Assembly: GCA_013364255.1 (NCBI GenBank)
Contig: CP054936.1
Span: forward strand, 3,874,853-3,938,852
Reading direction: 5' to 3'
From: Streptomyces seoulensis
GTDB lineage: Bacteria; Actinomycetota; Actinomycetes; Streptomycetales; Streptomycetaceae
Length of the DNA stretch: 64,000 bases
Under the pieces are notes generated by a model. That model ran no database searches and had not been told where the DNA came from. It saw nothing but the letters and a program-made list of their open reading frames with translations. Of the stretch, positions 24,952 through 34,055 are shown in pieces. Every line of letters starts with the position of its first letter. The first letter of the stretch is position 1. A program made the translations under genes and the position numbers.

Positions 24952-27900
24952 ATGACCTCCGACTCCCCGCGCGCCACCGGCGCGAGACGCCTGGCCCGCA
25001 TAGCCGTGGCCGCCGGCGTGGTGGCCGCGCTCGCCGCGGCCGGACCGATACCCCTGGCCGTCGCCGCGCAGGGCGACGGCCCCACGCCCGCCGACCCGGC
25101 CGTCAAGTCGGCCGGCGCCAAGCTCGGTTCGGACGACGCCGACCTGCTCGCCGCGGCCAAGGCCGACGGCGCCAAGAACGTCACGATGATGATCGCGACC
25201 GCGCCGGGCCAGACCGAGCAGGTCGCCCAGCAGCTGGACGCGGTCAAGGGCGGCTCCGTGGGCCGCGCCTACGACGAGGTCGGCTACGTCCGCGCCACCG
25301 TGCCGACCGCCAAGGCGGACTCGGCGATCGCCGCCGCCGAGAAGCTGTCCTCCGTGCACGCCATCGACCTGCGGCAGGAGATCCAGCTCGACGACCCGAC
25401 GCCGGCCGGGGACACCGCCAAGGGTGCGAGCGCCAAGAAGAGCGCCGCCTACCTGGCGCCGGACAAGAAGACCCCGGCGGAGAACCCGTACAACCCGTCC
25501 TTCGAGACGGGCGCCGTCGACTTCGTGAAGCAGAACCCGAAGGCGGACGGCCGCGGCGTCACCATCGGCATCCTCGACTCCGGCGTGGACCTCGGCCACC
25601 CGGCGCTGCAGAAGACCTCCACCGGCGAGCGCAAGATCGTCGACTGGGTGACCGCGACGGACCCGATCCTCGACAGCGACGCCACCTGGCGCCCGATGGT
25701 CACCGCCGTCTCCGGACCGCAGTTCAGCTACGGCGGCCAGACCTGGAAGGCCCCGGCGGGCTCGTACCAGATCGGCACGTTCAAGGAGTCCGCGACCACC
25801 GGCGGCGACGCCAAGGGCGACGCCAACCGCGACGGCGACACCACCGACTCCTGGGGCCTCCTCTACGACGCGGCGGCCGGCACGGTCCGCGTCGACCTGA
25901 ACAACAACAACGACTTCACCGACGACACGCCGATGAAGCCGTACAAGGAGGACCACCAGGTCGGCTGGTTCGGCACCGACGATCCGAAGACCGACGTCGC
26001 CGAGCGGCAGCCGTTCGTCGTGCAGATCCGCAAGGACGTGCCGATGGACCCCTACGGCGGCTCCTGGGTCGGCCAGAAGGCCGACTTCGTCAACATCGGC
26101 GTCATCGAGTCCGAGCACGGCACCCACGTCGCCGGCATCACCGCCGCCAGCGGCCTGTTCGGCGGGAAGATGAACGGCGCGGCCCCGGGCGCGAAGATCG
26201 TCTCCTCGCGCGCCTGCACCTGGACCGGCGGCTGCACCAACGTCGCGCTCACCGAGGGCATGATCGACCTCGTCGCCAACCGCGGCGTGGACATCGTCAA
26301 CATGTCCATCGGCGGTCTGCCGGCGCTCAACGACGGCAACAACGCGCGCGCCGAGCTGTACACCCGCCTGATCGACACCTACGGCGTCCAACTGGTGATC
26401 TCCGCGGGCAACTCCGGCCCCGGCGCCAACACCATCGGCGACCCCGGCCTGGCCGACAAGGTCGTCTCGGTCGGCGCGGCCATCTCCAAGGACACCTGGG
26501 CGGCCAACTACGGCTCCGAGGTGACGACGAAGTACCAGATGATGCCGTTCTCCTCGCGCGGCCCGCGTGAGGACGGCGGCTTCACACCGACGCTGACCGC
26601 GCCCGGCGCGGCCATCAACACCACCCAGACCTGGCTGCCCGGCTCCCCGGTCGCCGAGGCGGGCTACTCCCTGCCGGCCGGCTACTCGATGCTCCAGGGC
26701 ACCTCGATGGCCTCCCCGCAGGCGGCCGGCGCCTCCGCGCTGCTGCTGAGCGCCGCCAAGGAGAAGGGCGTCGACCTCACCCCGGCCGTCCTGCGCACGG
26801 CGCTCACCTCGACCGCCGACCACATCAAGGGCGCGCAGCCCTACGAGGAGGGCGCGGGCCTGATCAACGTCGTGGACGCCTGGAAGTCGATCCGCAAGGG
26901 CGCCTCCGCGCACGACTACACCGTCAAGGCCCCGGTCGACACCGCGATCGACAACGCGCTGAAGACCCCCGGCTTCGGCACCGGCCTCTACGACCGCGAG
27001 GGCGGTCTGAAGGCCGGCCAGAGCAGGACGTACGACATCACGCTGACCCGTACCTCCGGCCCGGACAAGGCGCTGCGGCACGAGCTGCACTTCGAGAACA
27101 ACACGGAGGGCACCTTCCGGATCGTCGGCTCCGACGAGGTGAAGCTGCCGCTGAACCAGCCGGTGACCGTCAAGGTGCGCGCCACCCCGAAGGCGGCCGG
27201 CCTCAAGAGCGCCATCCTCGAACTCGACGACCCGCGGACCGAGGGCATCGACCGGCAGATCCTCACCACGGTCGTCGCCGCCGAGCCGGTGCACTACACG
27301 TACGCGGCCGCCGGCAGCGTGCAGCGCAACAGCACCAAGTCGTACTTCGTGACCGTGCCCGAGGGCGCCAAGTCGCTCGAGGTGGCCATCGGCGGGCTCA
27401 AGGACAAGAGCCAGACCCGGTTCATCGCCATCCACCCCTACGGCGTCCCGGTGGACAACACCTCGACCCCGTACTGCTACGTCAACTACCTCGACGGCAA
27501 CGGCTGCAAGCCCGACGTCCGCTCCTATGCCGACCCGCAGCCGGGCGTGTGGGAGATCGAGGTCGAGGCGCGCCGCACCTCGCCGCTGCTCGACAACCCC
27601 TACCAGCTGGACGTCACCGTGCTCGGCGCGGCGTTCGACCCGGCGACCGTGACCGTCCCCGAGGCGAAGGTCGGCGTCCCGGCCACCGCCTCCTGGAAGG
27701 TGACGAACACCTACGCGGCGCTGGACGGCAAGCTCGTCGGCGGTCCGCTGGGCTCGGCGAAGTCCGCCCGGCCCACCGTCAAGGCCGGTGAGAAGCAGAC
27801 CACGACGGTGACCGTGCCCGAGGGCGCCAAGTCGCTGGACGTCGCGATCGGCAACGTCTCCGACAAGTCGGCCGACCTGGACCTGACGGTCTACGACGCC

Positions 27901-28254
27901 AAGGGCGCGCAGGTCGCGCAGTCCGCCGACGGCGACTCGGAGGAGGCGGTCTCGGTCGCCAAGCCGGCCGCCGGCGTCTACACGATCGAGGTCGCCGCCT
28001 ACTCGGTGCCGTCCGGTTCGACCGAGTACGACTACCGGGACGTGTTCTTCTCCGCCGCGCTCGGCGCCGTCACGGTCGACGACGCCACGCCGGTGAAGCT
28101 GGGCACGGGCGCCACGGCCACGGTGTCCGGAACGGTCACGGCGGCCGCCGCCGCGCCCGAGGGCCGCGAGTTCTTCGGCCAGGTGCAGCTGGTGAACGCG
28201 CGCGGCACGGTCGCGGGCCTCGGCAGCGTGCGGATCGAGAAGGTCGTGCAGTAG
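24952..28254 (+). CDS. Secreted subtilisin-family (S8) protease, 1100 residues
   Basis: The signal peptide is clear: Arg-rich start, then IAVAAGVVAALAAAG and cleavage near AVAAQG. The triad is D209 (ILDSGVDLGH), H389 (EHGTHVAGI) and S585 (GTSMASP). The D-to-H spacing of 180 residues is far longer than subtilisin's. This insertion holds two calcium-loop-like stretches, D290-x-N-x-D-G-D296 and D315-x-N-x-N-x-D321. The C-terminal half has beta-sandwich repeats with two copies of VPEGAKSLEVAIG-like sequence. ATG 24952 is chosen since AAGGGA is five bases upstream. It is a large extracellular peptidase resembling the tripeptidyl-peptidase-like S8 group. Confidence 0.92.
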   Translation: MTSDSPRATGARRLARIAVAAGVVAALAAAGPIPLAVAAQGDGPTPADPAVKSAGAKLGSDDADLLAAAKADGAKNVTMMIATAPGQTEQVAQQLDAVKGGSVGRAYDEVGYVRATVPTAKADSAIAAAEKLSSVHAIDLRQEIQLDDPTPAGDTAKGASAKKSAAYLAPDKKTPAENPYNPSFETGAVDFVKQNPKADGRGVTIGILDSGVDLGHPALQKTSTGERKIVDWVTATDPILDSDATWRPMVTAVSGPQFSYGGQTWKAPAGSYQIGTFKESATTGGDAKGDANRDGDTTDSWGLLYDAAAGTVRVDLNNNNDFTDDTPMKPYKEDHQVGWFGTDDPKTDVAERQPFVVQIRKDVPMDPYGGSWVGQKADFVNIGVIESEHGTHVAGITAASGLFGGKMNGAAPGAKIVSSRACTWTGGCTNVALTEGMIDLVANRGVDIVNMSIGGLPALNDGNNARAELYTRLIDTYGVQLVISAGNSGPGANTIGDPGLADKVVSVGAAISKDTWAANYGSEVTTKYQMMPFSSRGPREDGGFTPTLTAPGAAINTTQTWLPGSPVAEAGYSLPAGYSMLQGTSMASPQAAGASALLLSAAKEKGVDLTPAVLRTALTSTADHIKGAQPYEEGAGLINVVDAWKSIRKGASAHDYTVKAPVDTAIDNALKTPGFGTGLYDREGGLKAGQSRTYDITLTRTSGPDKALRHELHFENNTEGTFRIVGSDEVKLPLNQPVTVKVRATPKAAGLKSAILELDDPRTEGIDRQILTTVVAAEPVHYTYAAAGSVQRNSTKSYFVTVPEGAKSLEVAIGGLKDKSQTRFIAIHPYGVPVDNTSTPYCYVNYLDGNGCKPDVRSYADPQPGVWEIEVEARRTSPLLDNPYQLDVTVLGAAFDPATVTVPEAKVGVPATASWKVTNTYAALDGKLVGGPLGSAKSARPTVKAGEKQTTTVTVPEGAKSLDVAIGNVSDKSADLDLTVYDAKGAQVAQSADGDSEEAVSVAKPAAGVYTIEVAAYSVPSGSTEYDYRDVFFSAALGAVTVDDATPVKLGTGATATVSGTVTAAAAAPEGREFFGQVQLVNARGTVAGLGSVRIEKVVQ

Positions 28255-28284
28255 CGCGCGGTGCGTCGACACGGCTGGTGTGAA

Positions 28285-28317
28285 GGGAGGCGGGCGTCCC
28301 ATGGGCGCCCGCCTCCC
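28285..28317 (+). terminator. Terminator of the protease gene
   Basis: 12-bp arms GGGAGGCGGGCG / CGCCCGCCTCCC with a self-pairing loop, 30 bases after the stop. Confidence 0.85.
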
Positions 28318-28320
28318 GGC

Positions 28321-28397
28321 GTCGGCGGGTCGGTGCCGCTCCCCATGGTGTCGGCGGGCCGGTGCCGCACCGCCGATGTCGGCGGGCCGGTGTCACT
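28321..28397. repeat. Three copies of a 20-bp repeat
   Basis: GTCGGCGGGCCGGTGCCGC-like units at 28321, 28350 and 28378 (period 28-29), between the protease terminator and the membrane gene stop. Confidence 0.75.
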
Positions 28398-28421
28398 CCT
28401 CGCGGTGTCGGTTAAGCGGTC

Positions 28422-29249
28422 TCAGTCGCAGGTCATGGCGCGGGACTCCGGCAGCGCGCGGGCGATGCGGTCCCGTTGCGGGGCGATGACCCGCTCGCCG
28501 GTCAGCCAGACGTCTGCCTCGGCCGCCGTGCGGGGGACGCCCACGAGCACGTGGTCGCCCGTGCCGAAGCCCAGGGGGCCGGTCAGGGTGACGACGGCCT
28601 CCTTCACCGGCCGGTCCGCCTTGTACAGGCGGGTCACCCGCAGGGTGACCCGGGCCCGGGCGGTGCCGTCCTGCGGGGCCACCCGCGTCACGTCGCCCTC
28701 GGCGACGAGCCGGGCGCAGGCGAGGTAGCCGGGGTCCGCGAACGCCTCCGCCGCGCCCGCCCCCTCGCCCGCGCCCGTCTCGCGGGACCGCGCCTTGCCG
28801 GAGTGCGCCTCGCCCCCGCTCGCCTTGTCGGAGCTGCTCGCCGCGCCGTCGCCCGCGCCGCCCTGCACGGCGAGCCACCCGAACCCCAGCAGCGCGGCGG
28901 CCACCCCGGCCGCGACCAGTCCGCCCAGCACCGCGGTCCGCGCGCGCCGCGCCCTCCCGGGCGACCGCCGAGGCCGCCGAGCGGGGCCGCCGGGGGCGGA
29001 ACGCGGCGCAGGGTCCGCGCCCGGCTCCGTGCCCGGCTCCGTGCCCGGCTCCGTGCCCGGCTCCGTGCCCGGCTCCGTCAAAGCGTCCGCCAGCAGGTGC
29101 AGCTGAGTGCGGAGGATCGCGAGGTCGGCGCGGGCCGCCCGGTACTCGGGGAGGTAGGCGGGGTCGTCGGGCGCGGGCCGCGGCGGTTCGTCCAGGATCG
29201 CGGCCAGCAGCGGGTCGACGCCGTCACGGGGTTCGCGTTCGGCCGTCAC
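28422..29249 (-). CDS. Single-pass membrane protein partnered with the ECF sigma factor
   Basis: Encodes 275 residues. An acidic cytosolic N-terminus (~85 residues) is followed by a Thr-Glu-Pro-Gly repeat, an Arg-rich stretch, one membrane helix (AAGVAAALLGFGWLAV, about residue 130) and an extracytosolic domain of about 130 residues. The position, one base after the sigma stop, and the topology suggest an anti-sigma factor. However, the zinc anti-sigma motif HxxxCxxC is absent, so that role is inference. No convincing ribosome site is needed if it is translationally coupled. Confidence 0.75.
   Translation of the reverse strand: MTAEREPRDGVDPLLAAILDEPPRPAPDDPAYLPEYRAARADLAILRTQLHLLADALTEPGTEPGTEPGTEPGTEPGADPAPRSAPGGPARRPRRSPGRARRARTAVLGGLVAAGVAAALLGFGWLAVQGGAGDGAASSSDKASGGEAHSGKARSRETGAGEGAGAAEAFADPGYLACARLVAEGDVTRVAPQDGTARARVTLRVTRLYKADRPVKEAVVTLTGPLGFGTGDHVLVGVPRTAAEADVWLTGERVIAPQRDRIARALPESRAMTCD
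29019..29078 (-). repeat. 12-bp coding repeat, about five copies (TEPG)
   Basis: GCCCGGCTCCGT repeated in tandem within the membrane protein gene. On the coding strand each unit gives Thr-Glu-Pro-Gly. The period keeps the frame, so copy number changes would only vary linker length. Confidence 0.85.
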
Positions 29250-29250
29250 G

Positions 29251-29787
29251 TCACACCACCTCGTTCTCGTGCAGCCGGGCCCGCAGGGCGCGGACGGCGG
29301 TGTGCAGCCGGCTCTTGACCGTGCCCTCCGGCACGCCGAGCTGCTCGGCGATCTCCCGCACCGGCAGGTCGGCGTAGAAGCGCAGGACCAGGACCTGGCG
29401 CTGCGGGCCCGGCAGCTCGTCCAGGCCCTGGGCGACGGCGAGGGAGAGCAGCCGGGTGTCCTCGCCGCCGGCGGCGTGCTCGGGCGGGCGCTGGGCGGCC
29501 AGGCGCTCCCCCAGCCGGTCCCGGCGGTGCCGGGCGCGGTGCCAGTCCATGGCCAGGTGGGAGGCGACGACCGCCGCCCACGCGGAGACGTCCCGCGGCG
29601 CCTCCTGGCCGCTCGCGGCGCGTTCCAGCAGCCGCAGGCGGACCTGCTGCACCCCGTCCGGCAGGTCCGCCTGCGGTACGCCGCCGAGCGCGAGCACCGC
29701 CCGCACCCGGCGTTCCTGGGCCGCGTCCAGCGGATCGCCGCCGCCGTGGTCCCGCTCCCGGCCGCGTCGCGCCCTTCCGCGCAGCAC
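29251..29787 (-). CDS. ECF-type RNA polymerase sigma factor
   Basis: Encodes 178 residues. Region 2 lies around LPDGVQQVRLRLLERA to AWAAVVASHLAMDWHRARHR. Region 4 reads LPGPQRQVLVLRFYADLPVREIAEQLGVPEGTVKSRLHTAVRALR, with the helix-turn-helix that reads the -35. I chose GTG 29787, with GGGGAGGGG upstream; the open frame further upstream is not sigma-like. It is followed immediately by the membrane partner gene. A good ECF promoter lies just upstream. Confidence 0.88.
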   Translation of the reverse strand: MLRGRARRGRERDHGGGDPLDAAQERRVRAVLALGGVPQADLPDGVQQVRLRLLERAASGQEAPRDVSAWAAVVASHLAMDWHRARHRRDRLGERLAAQRPPEHAAGGEDTRLLSLAVAQGLDELPGPQRQVLVLRFYADLPVREIAEQLGVPEGTVKSRLHTAVRALRARLHENEVV

Positions 29788-29813
29788 AAGCCCTCCCCTC
29801 CCCCGCTTCAGTC

Positions 29814-29844
29814 CTACGACGCGGACGGCGCGCGAAACGTTCAC
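29814..29844 (-). promoter_or_regulatory. Likely autoregulated ECF promoter of the sigma gene
   Basis: On the minus strand GTGAACGTTT (from 29844) and, after 17 bases from the AAC, CGTCGTAG (from 29821). AAC in the -35 and CGTC in the -10 are typical of ECF promoters. The start point would lie about 25 bases before the GTG. Confidence 0.55.
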
Positions 29845-30161
29845 CGCGGGGCCGAGGAGACCCGGCGCCGGGCAGAGGCGTGCGTCACATCGCCGTATGA
29901 GGTGGCCGCGGGCGGGCAGGCACGCGGCAGCACAGCTTGCGGCACCAGGGCCCCGGCGGGTGAATTCCTCCAGCTCGACGGGGGTGCGCGTCGCAGTTCC
30001 GCAGGCGGTGTGCGCGCCGGTCCCGTCCCATTCCTCGGGCTCGGTGCGCGAGGAACGGGGAAGAACGTAAAGAATTGGACACGCGGGTCGGGGTCGGCCG
30101 CATGATGGAAAGCGCCTCGACCGAGCGCACAGCACCTACAGCACACGCAGAGGGAGACACC
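29845..30161. other. Divergent spacer between sigma gene and asd
   Basis: No gene supported. TTGGAC at 30075-30080 followed by CATGAT at 30101-30106 could be a weak asd promoter, though the 20-bp spacing is long. Confidence 0.4.
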
Positions 30162-31178
30162 GTGAGGGTCGGAATCGTCGGAGCCACCGGTCAGGTCGGC
30201 ACGGTCATGCGCAGGATCCTCACGGAGCGCGACTTCCCGGTCACCGAGCTGCGCCTGTTCGCCTCGGCCCGCTCGGCCGGCACGGTGCTGGACGGCGTGA
30301 CGGTGGAGGACGCCTCGACGGCCGACTACTCCGGCCTGGACATCGTGCTGTTCTCGGCGGGCGGCGCGACCTCGAAGGCGCTGGCCGAAAAGGTCGCCTC
30401 GCAGGGCGCCGTGGTGATCGACAACTCCTCGGCCTGGCGGCGCGACCCGCAGGTGCCGCTGGTGGTGTCCGAGGTGAACCCGCACGCGATCGCCGACCGC
30501 CCCAAGAACATCATCGCCAACCCGAACTGCACCACGATGGCCGCGATGCCGGTGCTCAAGCCGCTGCACGCGGAGGCCGGCCTCGAAGCGCTCGTCGTCG
30601 CGACCTACCAGGCCGTGTCGGGCTCGGGCCTGGCCGGCGTCGCCGAGCTGCACGGCCAGGCGCAGAAGGTCGTCGCGGACGCCGACCGGCTGACCCACGA
30701 CGGCGCGGCGGTGGACTTCCCCGAGCCGGCCGTCTACCAGCGCCCCATCGCCTTCAACGTGCTGCCGCTGGCCGGCAGCATCGTCGACGACGGCCTGAAC
30801 GAGACGGACGAGGAGCAGAAGCTCCGCAACGAGTCCCGCAAGATCCTGGAGATCCCGGAGCTGAAGGTCTCCGGCACCTGTGTGCGCGTGCCGGTCTTCT
30901 CCGGCCACTCCCTCCAGGTCAACGCCCGCTTCGCCGGTCCGATCAGCGTGGAGCGCGCCACCGAGCTGCTGGCCGGCGCGCCCGGCGTCGCCCTGTCCGA
31001 GATCCCGACCCCGCTCCAGGCGGCCGGCCAGGACCCGTCCTACGTGGGCCGCGTCCGCCGCGACGAGACGGTCGAGCACGGCCTCGCGCTGTTCATCTCC
31101 AACGACAACCTCCGCAAGGGCGCGGCGCTGAACGCGGTGCAGATCGCGGAGCTGGTGGCGGCCGAGCTGAGCGCGTGA
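30162..31178 (+). CDS. asd: Aspartate-semialdehyde dehydrogenase
   Basis: Encodes 338 residues. It reduces aspartyl phosphate with NADPH to aspartate semialdehyde, the branch point to lysine/diaminopimelate, threonine and methionine. The NADP fold is at the N-terminus (RVGIVGATGQVG) and the catalytic Cys123 lies in NPNCTTMA. GTG 30162 has AGGGAG seven bases upstream. Streptomycetes often carry more than one asd; the aspartokinase gene usually paired with the other copy is not here. Confidence 0.96.
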   Translation: MRVGIVGATGQVGTVMRRILTERDFPVTELRLFASARSAGTVLDGVTVEDASTADYSGLDIVLFSAGGATSKALAEKVASQGAVVIDNSSAWRRDPQVPLVVSEVNPHAIADRPKNIIANPNCTTMAAMPVLKPLHAEAGLEALVVATYQAVSGSGLAGVAELHGQAQKVVADADRLTHDGAAVDFPEPAVYQRPIAFNVLPLAGSIVDDGLNETDEEQKLRNESRKILEIPELKVSGTCVRVPVFSGHSLQVNARFAGPISVERATELLAGAPGVALSEIPTPLQAAGQDPSYVGRVRRDETVEHGLALFISNDNLRKGAALNAVQIAELVAAELSA

Positions 31179-31315
31179 CGCGGAGCCGGGCCGCGTAGGG
31201 CCGCGCGGGCAGGCGTACGGGGGACGGGCGGTCGCCGCGAGGCGGTGACCGCCCGTTCGCACGCGGCGCGACGTGGAAGGATGACCGCACCCACACATCA
31301 CGAGGAGATGACCGC

Positions 31316-33892
31316 GTGCCTGGCACAAACCTGACTCGCGAAGAGGCGCGGCAGCGGGCGAAGCTGCTCACCGTTGACTCGTACGAGATCGATCTCGACC
31401 TCTCCGGCGCGCAGGAGGGCGGCACCTACCGGTCCGTGACCACGGTGCGCTTCGACGTCGCCGATGACGGTGCCGACTCCTTCATCGACCTGATCGCCCC
31501 GGCCGTCCACGAGGTCACCCTCAACGGCGACGCGCTCGACGCGGCCGAGGTCTTCCAGGACTCCCGGATCGCCCTGCCCGGGCTGCTCTCGGGCCGCAAC
31601 ATCCTGCGGGTCGTCGCGGACTGCGCGTACACCAACACCGGTGAGGGCCTGCACCGCTTCGTCGACCCGGTCGACGACCAGGCCTACCTCTACACGCAGT
31701 TCGAGGTGCCGGACGCCCGCCGGGTGTTCGCCTCCTTCGAGCAGCCGGACCTGAAGGCCACCTTCCAGTTCACCGTGAAGGCGCCCGCCGGCTGGACCGT
31801 CGTGTCCAACTCGCCGACGCCCGAACCCGAGGACGACGTCTGGACGTTCGAGCCGACGCCGCGCATCTCGTCGTACATCACGGCGCTGATCGTGGGCCCG
31901 TACCACTCGGTGCACAGCGTGTACGAGAAGGACGGCCAGTCGGTGCCGCTCGGCATCTACTGCCGGCCCTCGCTCGCCGAACACCTCGACGCGGACGCCG
32001 TCTTCGACGTCACCCGGCAGGGCTTCGACTGGTTCCAGGAGAAGTTCGACTACGCCTACCCGTTCGCCAAGTACGACCAGCTGTTCGTGCCGGAGTTCAA
32101 CGCCGGCGCGATGGAGAACGCGGGCGCGGTCACCATCCGCGACCAGTACGTCTTCCGGTCCAAGGTGACCGACGCGGCGTACGAGATGCGGGCCGAGACG
32201 ATCCTGCACGAGCTGGCCCACATGTGGTTCGGCGACCTGGTCACCATGGAGTGGTGGAACGACCTGTGGCTGAACGAGTCGTTCGCCACCTACACCTCCA
32301 TCGCCTGCCAGGCGCACGCCCCCGGCTCACGCTGGCCGCACTCGTGGACCACGTTCGCCAACTCCATGAAGACGTGGGCCTACCGGCAGGACCAGCTGCC
32401 GTCCACCCACCCGATCATGGCCGAGATCAACGACTTGGACGACGTCCTGGTCAACTTCGACGGCATCACCTACGCCAAGGGCGCCAGCGTCCTCAAGCAG
32501 CTGGTGGCGTACGTCGGCATGGACGAGTTCTTCCGGGGCGTGCAGGCGTACTTCAAGCGGCACGCGTTCGGCAACACGCGCCTGTCCGACCTGCTGGGCG
32601 CGCTGGAGGAGACCTCCGGGCGCGATCTGAAGACCTGGTCGAAGAAGTGGCTGGAGACGGCCGGCATCAACGTCCTGCGCCCGGAGATCGAGACGGACGC
32701 CGAGGGCGTCATCACCTCGTTCGCCGTCCGCCAGGAGGCGCCCGCGCTCCCGGCCGGCGCCAAGGGCGAGCCGACGCTGCGCCCGCACCGCATCGCGATC
32801 GGCCTGTACGACCTGGACGGGAACGGCAAGCTGGTGCGCGCCGAGGACGGCCGGATCGAGCTGGACGTGGACGGCGAGCTGACCGCCGTGCCGCAGCTGG
32901 CCGGCCGGCGCCGCCCGGCGGTCGTCCTGCTCAACGACGACGACCTGTCGTACGCCAAGGTCCGGCTGGACGAGGAGTCGCTGGCGTTCGTCACCGAGCA
33001 CCTGGGCGACTTCGCGTCCTCGCTGCCGCGCGCGCTGTGCTGGGCGTCGGCGTGGGACATGACCCGCGACGGCGAGCTGGCCACCCGCGACTACCTGTCG
33101 CTGGTGCTGTCCGGCATCGGCAAGGAGTCCGACATCGGCGTGGTGCAGTCGCTGCACCGCCAGGTGAAGCTGGCCGTCGACCTGTACGCCGACCCGGCCG
33201 CCCGCGACACGCTGCTGACCCGCTGGACCGACGCGACGCTGGCGCACCTGCGCGCCGCCGAGCCGGGCAGCGACCACCAGCTGGCCTGGGCGCGCGCCTT
33301 CGCGGCCACCGCCCGCACGCCCGAGCAGCTCGACCTGCTGAACGCGCTGCTGGAGGGCTCGCAGACGATCGAGGGCCTGGCCGTCGACACGGAGCTGCGC
33401 TGGGCGTTCGTGCAGCGGCTGGCGGCGGTCGGCCGGTACGACGAGACGGAGATCGCCGGCGAGTACGAGCGGGACAGGACCGCGGCCGGTGAGCGGCACG
33501 CGGCCACCGCCCGCGCCGCCCGCCCGACCGAGGAGGCCAAGGCGGAGGCCTGGGCGTCGGTCGTCGAGTCGGACAAGCTGCCGAACGCGGTGCAGGAGGC
33601 GGTCATCGCCGGCTTCGTCCAGACCGACCAGCGCGAACTGCTGGCGCAGTACACCGACCGGTACTTCGAGGTGCTCAAGAGCGTCTGGGAATCCCGTTCG
33701 CACGAGATCGCCCAGCAGATCGCGGTCGGCCTGTACCCGGCGGTCCAGGTCGAGGAGGACACCCTGCGCCGGACGGACGCGTGGCTGGCGTCCGCGGAGC
33801 CCAACGCGGCCCTGCGCCGCCTGGTCTCCGAGTCCCGCGCGGGCATCGAACGCTCCCTGAAGGCCCAGACGGCGGACGCGGCGGCCAAGTAG
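31316..33892 (+). CDS. pepN: Aminopeptidase N (M1 family), second copy
   Basis: Encodes 858 residues. GAMENAG and the zinc site H298-E-L-A-H302 with E321 are intact. GAGGAG lies eight bases before the GTG. Relative to the copy at 20116 it has the more usual GAMENAG and HELAH forms, so this is probably the housekeeping enzyme and the other a diverged duplicate. Monocistronic with its own terminator. Confidence 0.96.
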   Translation: MPGTNLTREEARQRAKLLTVDSYEIDLDLSGAQEGGTYRSVTTVRFDVADDGADSFIDLIAPAVHEVTLNGDALDAAEVFQDSRIALPGLLSGRNILRVVADCAYTNTGEGLHRFVDPVDDQAYLYTQFEVPDARRVFASFEQPDLKATFQFTVKAPAGWTVVSNSPTPEPEDDVWTFEPTPRISSYITALIVGPYHSVHSVYEKDGQSVPLGIYCRPSLAEHLDADAVFDVTRQGFDWFQEKFDYAYPFAKYDQLFVPEFNAGAMENAGAVTIRDQYVFRSKVTDAAYEMRAETILHELAHMWFGDLVTMEWWNDLWLNESFATYTSIACQAHAPGSRWPHSWTTFANSMKTWAYRQDQLPSTHPIMAEINDLDDVLVNFDGITYAKGASVLKQLVAYVGMDEFFRGVQAYFKRHAFGNTRLSDLLGALEETSGRDLKTWSKKWLETAGINVLRPEIETDAEGVITSFAVRQEAPALPAGAKGEPTLRPHRIAIGLYDLDGNGKLVRAEDGRIELDVDGELTAVPQLAGRRRPAVVLLNDDDLSYAKVRLDEESLAFVTEHLGDFASSLPRALCWASAWDMTRDGELATRDYLSLVLSGIGKESDIGVVQSLHRQVKLAVDLYADPAARDTLLTRWTDATLAHLRAAEPGSDHQLAWARAFAATARTPEQLDLLNALLEGSQTIEGLAVDTELRWAFVQRLAAVGRYDETEIAGEYERDRTAAGERHAATARAARPTEEAKAEAWASVVESDKLPNAVQEAVIAGFVQTDQRELLAQYTDRYFEVLKSVWESRSHEIAQQIAVGLYPAVQVEEDTLRRTDAWLASAEPNAALRRLVSESRAGIERSLKAQTADAAAK

Positions 33893-33913
33893 CCGCTGCG
33901 CGGTACGACACGA

Positions 33914-33942
33914 GGGGCGCCCGGCTTTCCGCCGGGCGCCCC
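33914..33942 (+). terminator. Terminator of the second pepN
   Basis: 12-bp stem GGGGCGCCCGGC / GCCGGGCGCCCC around TTTCC, 21 bases after the stop and just before the mobile element. Confidence 0.9.
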
Positions 33943-33967
33943 TGCCTATGCCCGCGCCGTGCCTAGA

Positions 33968-33996
33968 CCCGTACTTCGCAGGTCGTTGATTCGGAT
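33968..33996 (+). repeat. Left terminal inverted repeat
   Basis: Starts CCCGTACTTCGCAGG; 28 of 29 positions match the right end in inverse orientation. Confidence 0.93.
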
Positions 33997-34055
33997 GATC
34001 TGGTCGTCGGAGCGGTGTCCGAAGCCGGTGCGGTCGCGTTGGGTTGGGTGTGTCG

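Noticed and set aside
24829..28302. A 1157-codon open frame antisense to the subtilase
   Set aside because: Shadow of a gene with signal peptide and complete catalytic triad; no ribosome site or domain.
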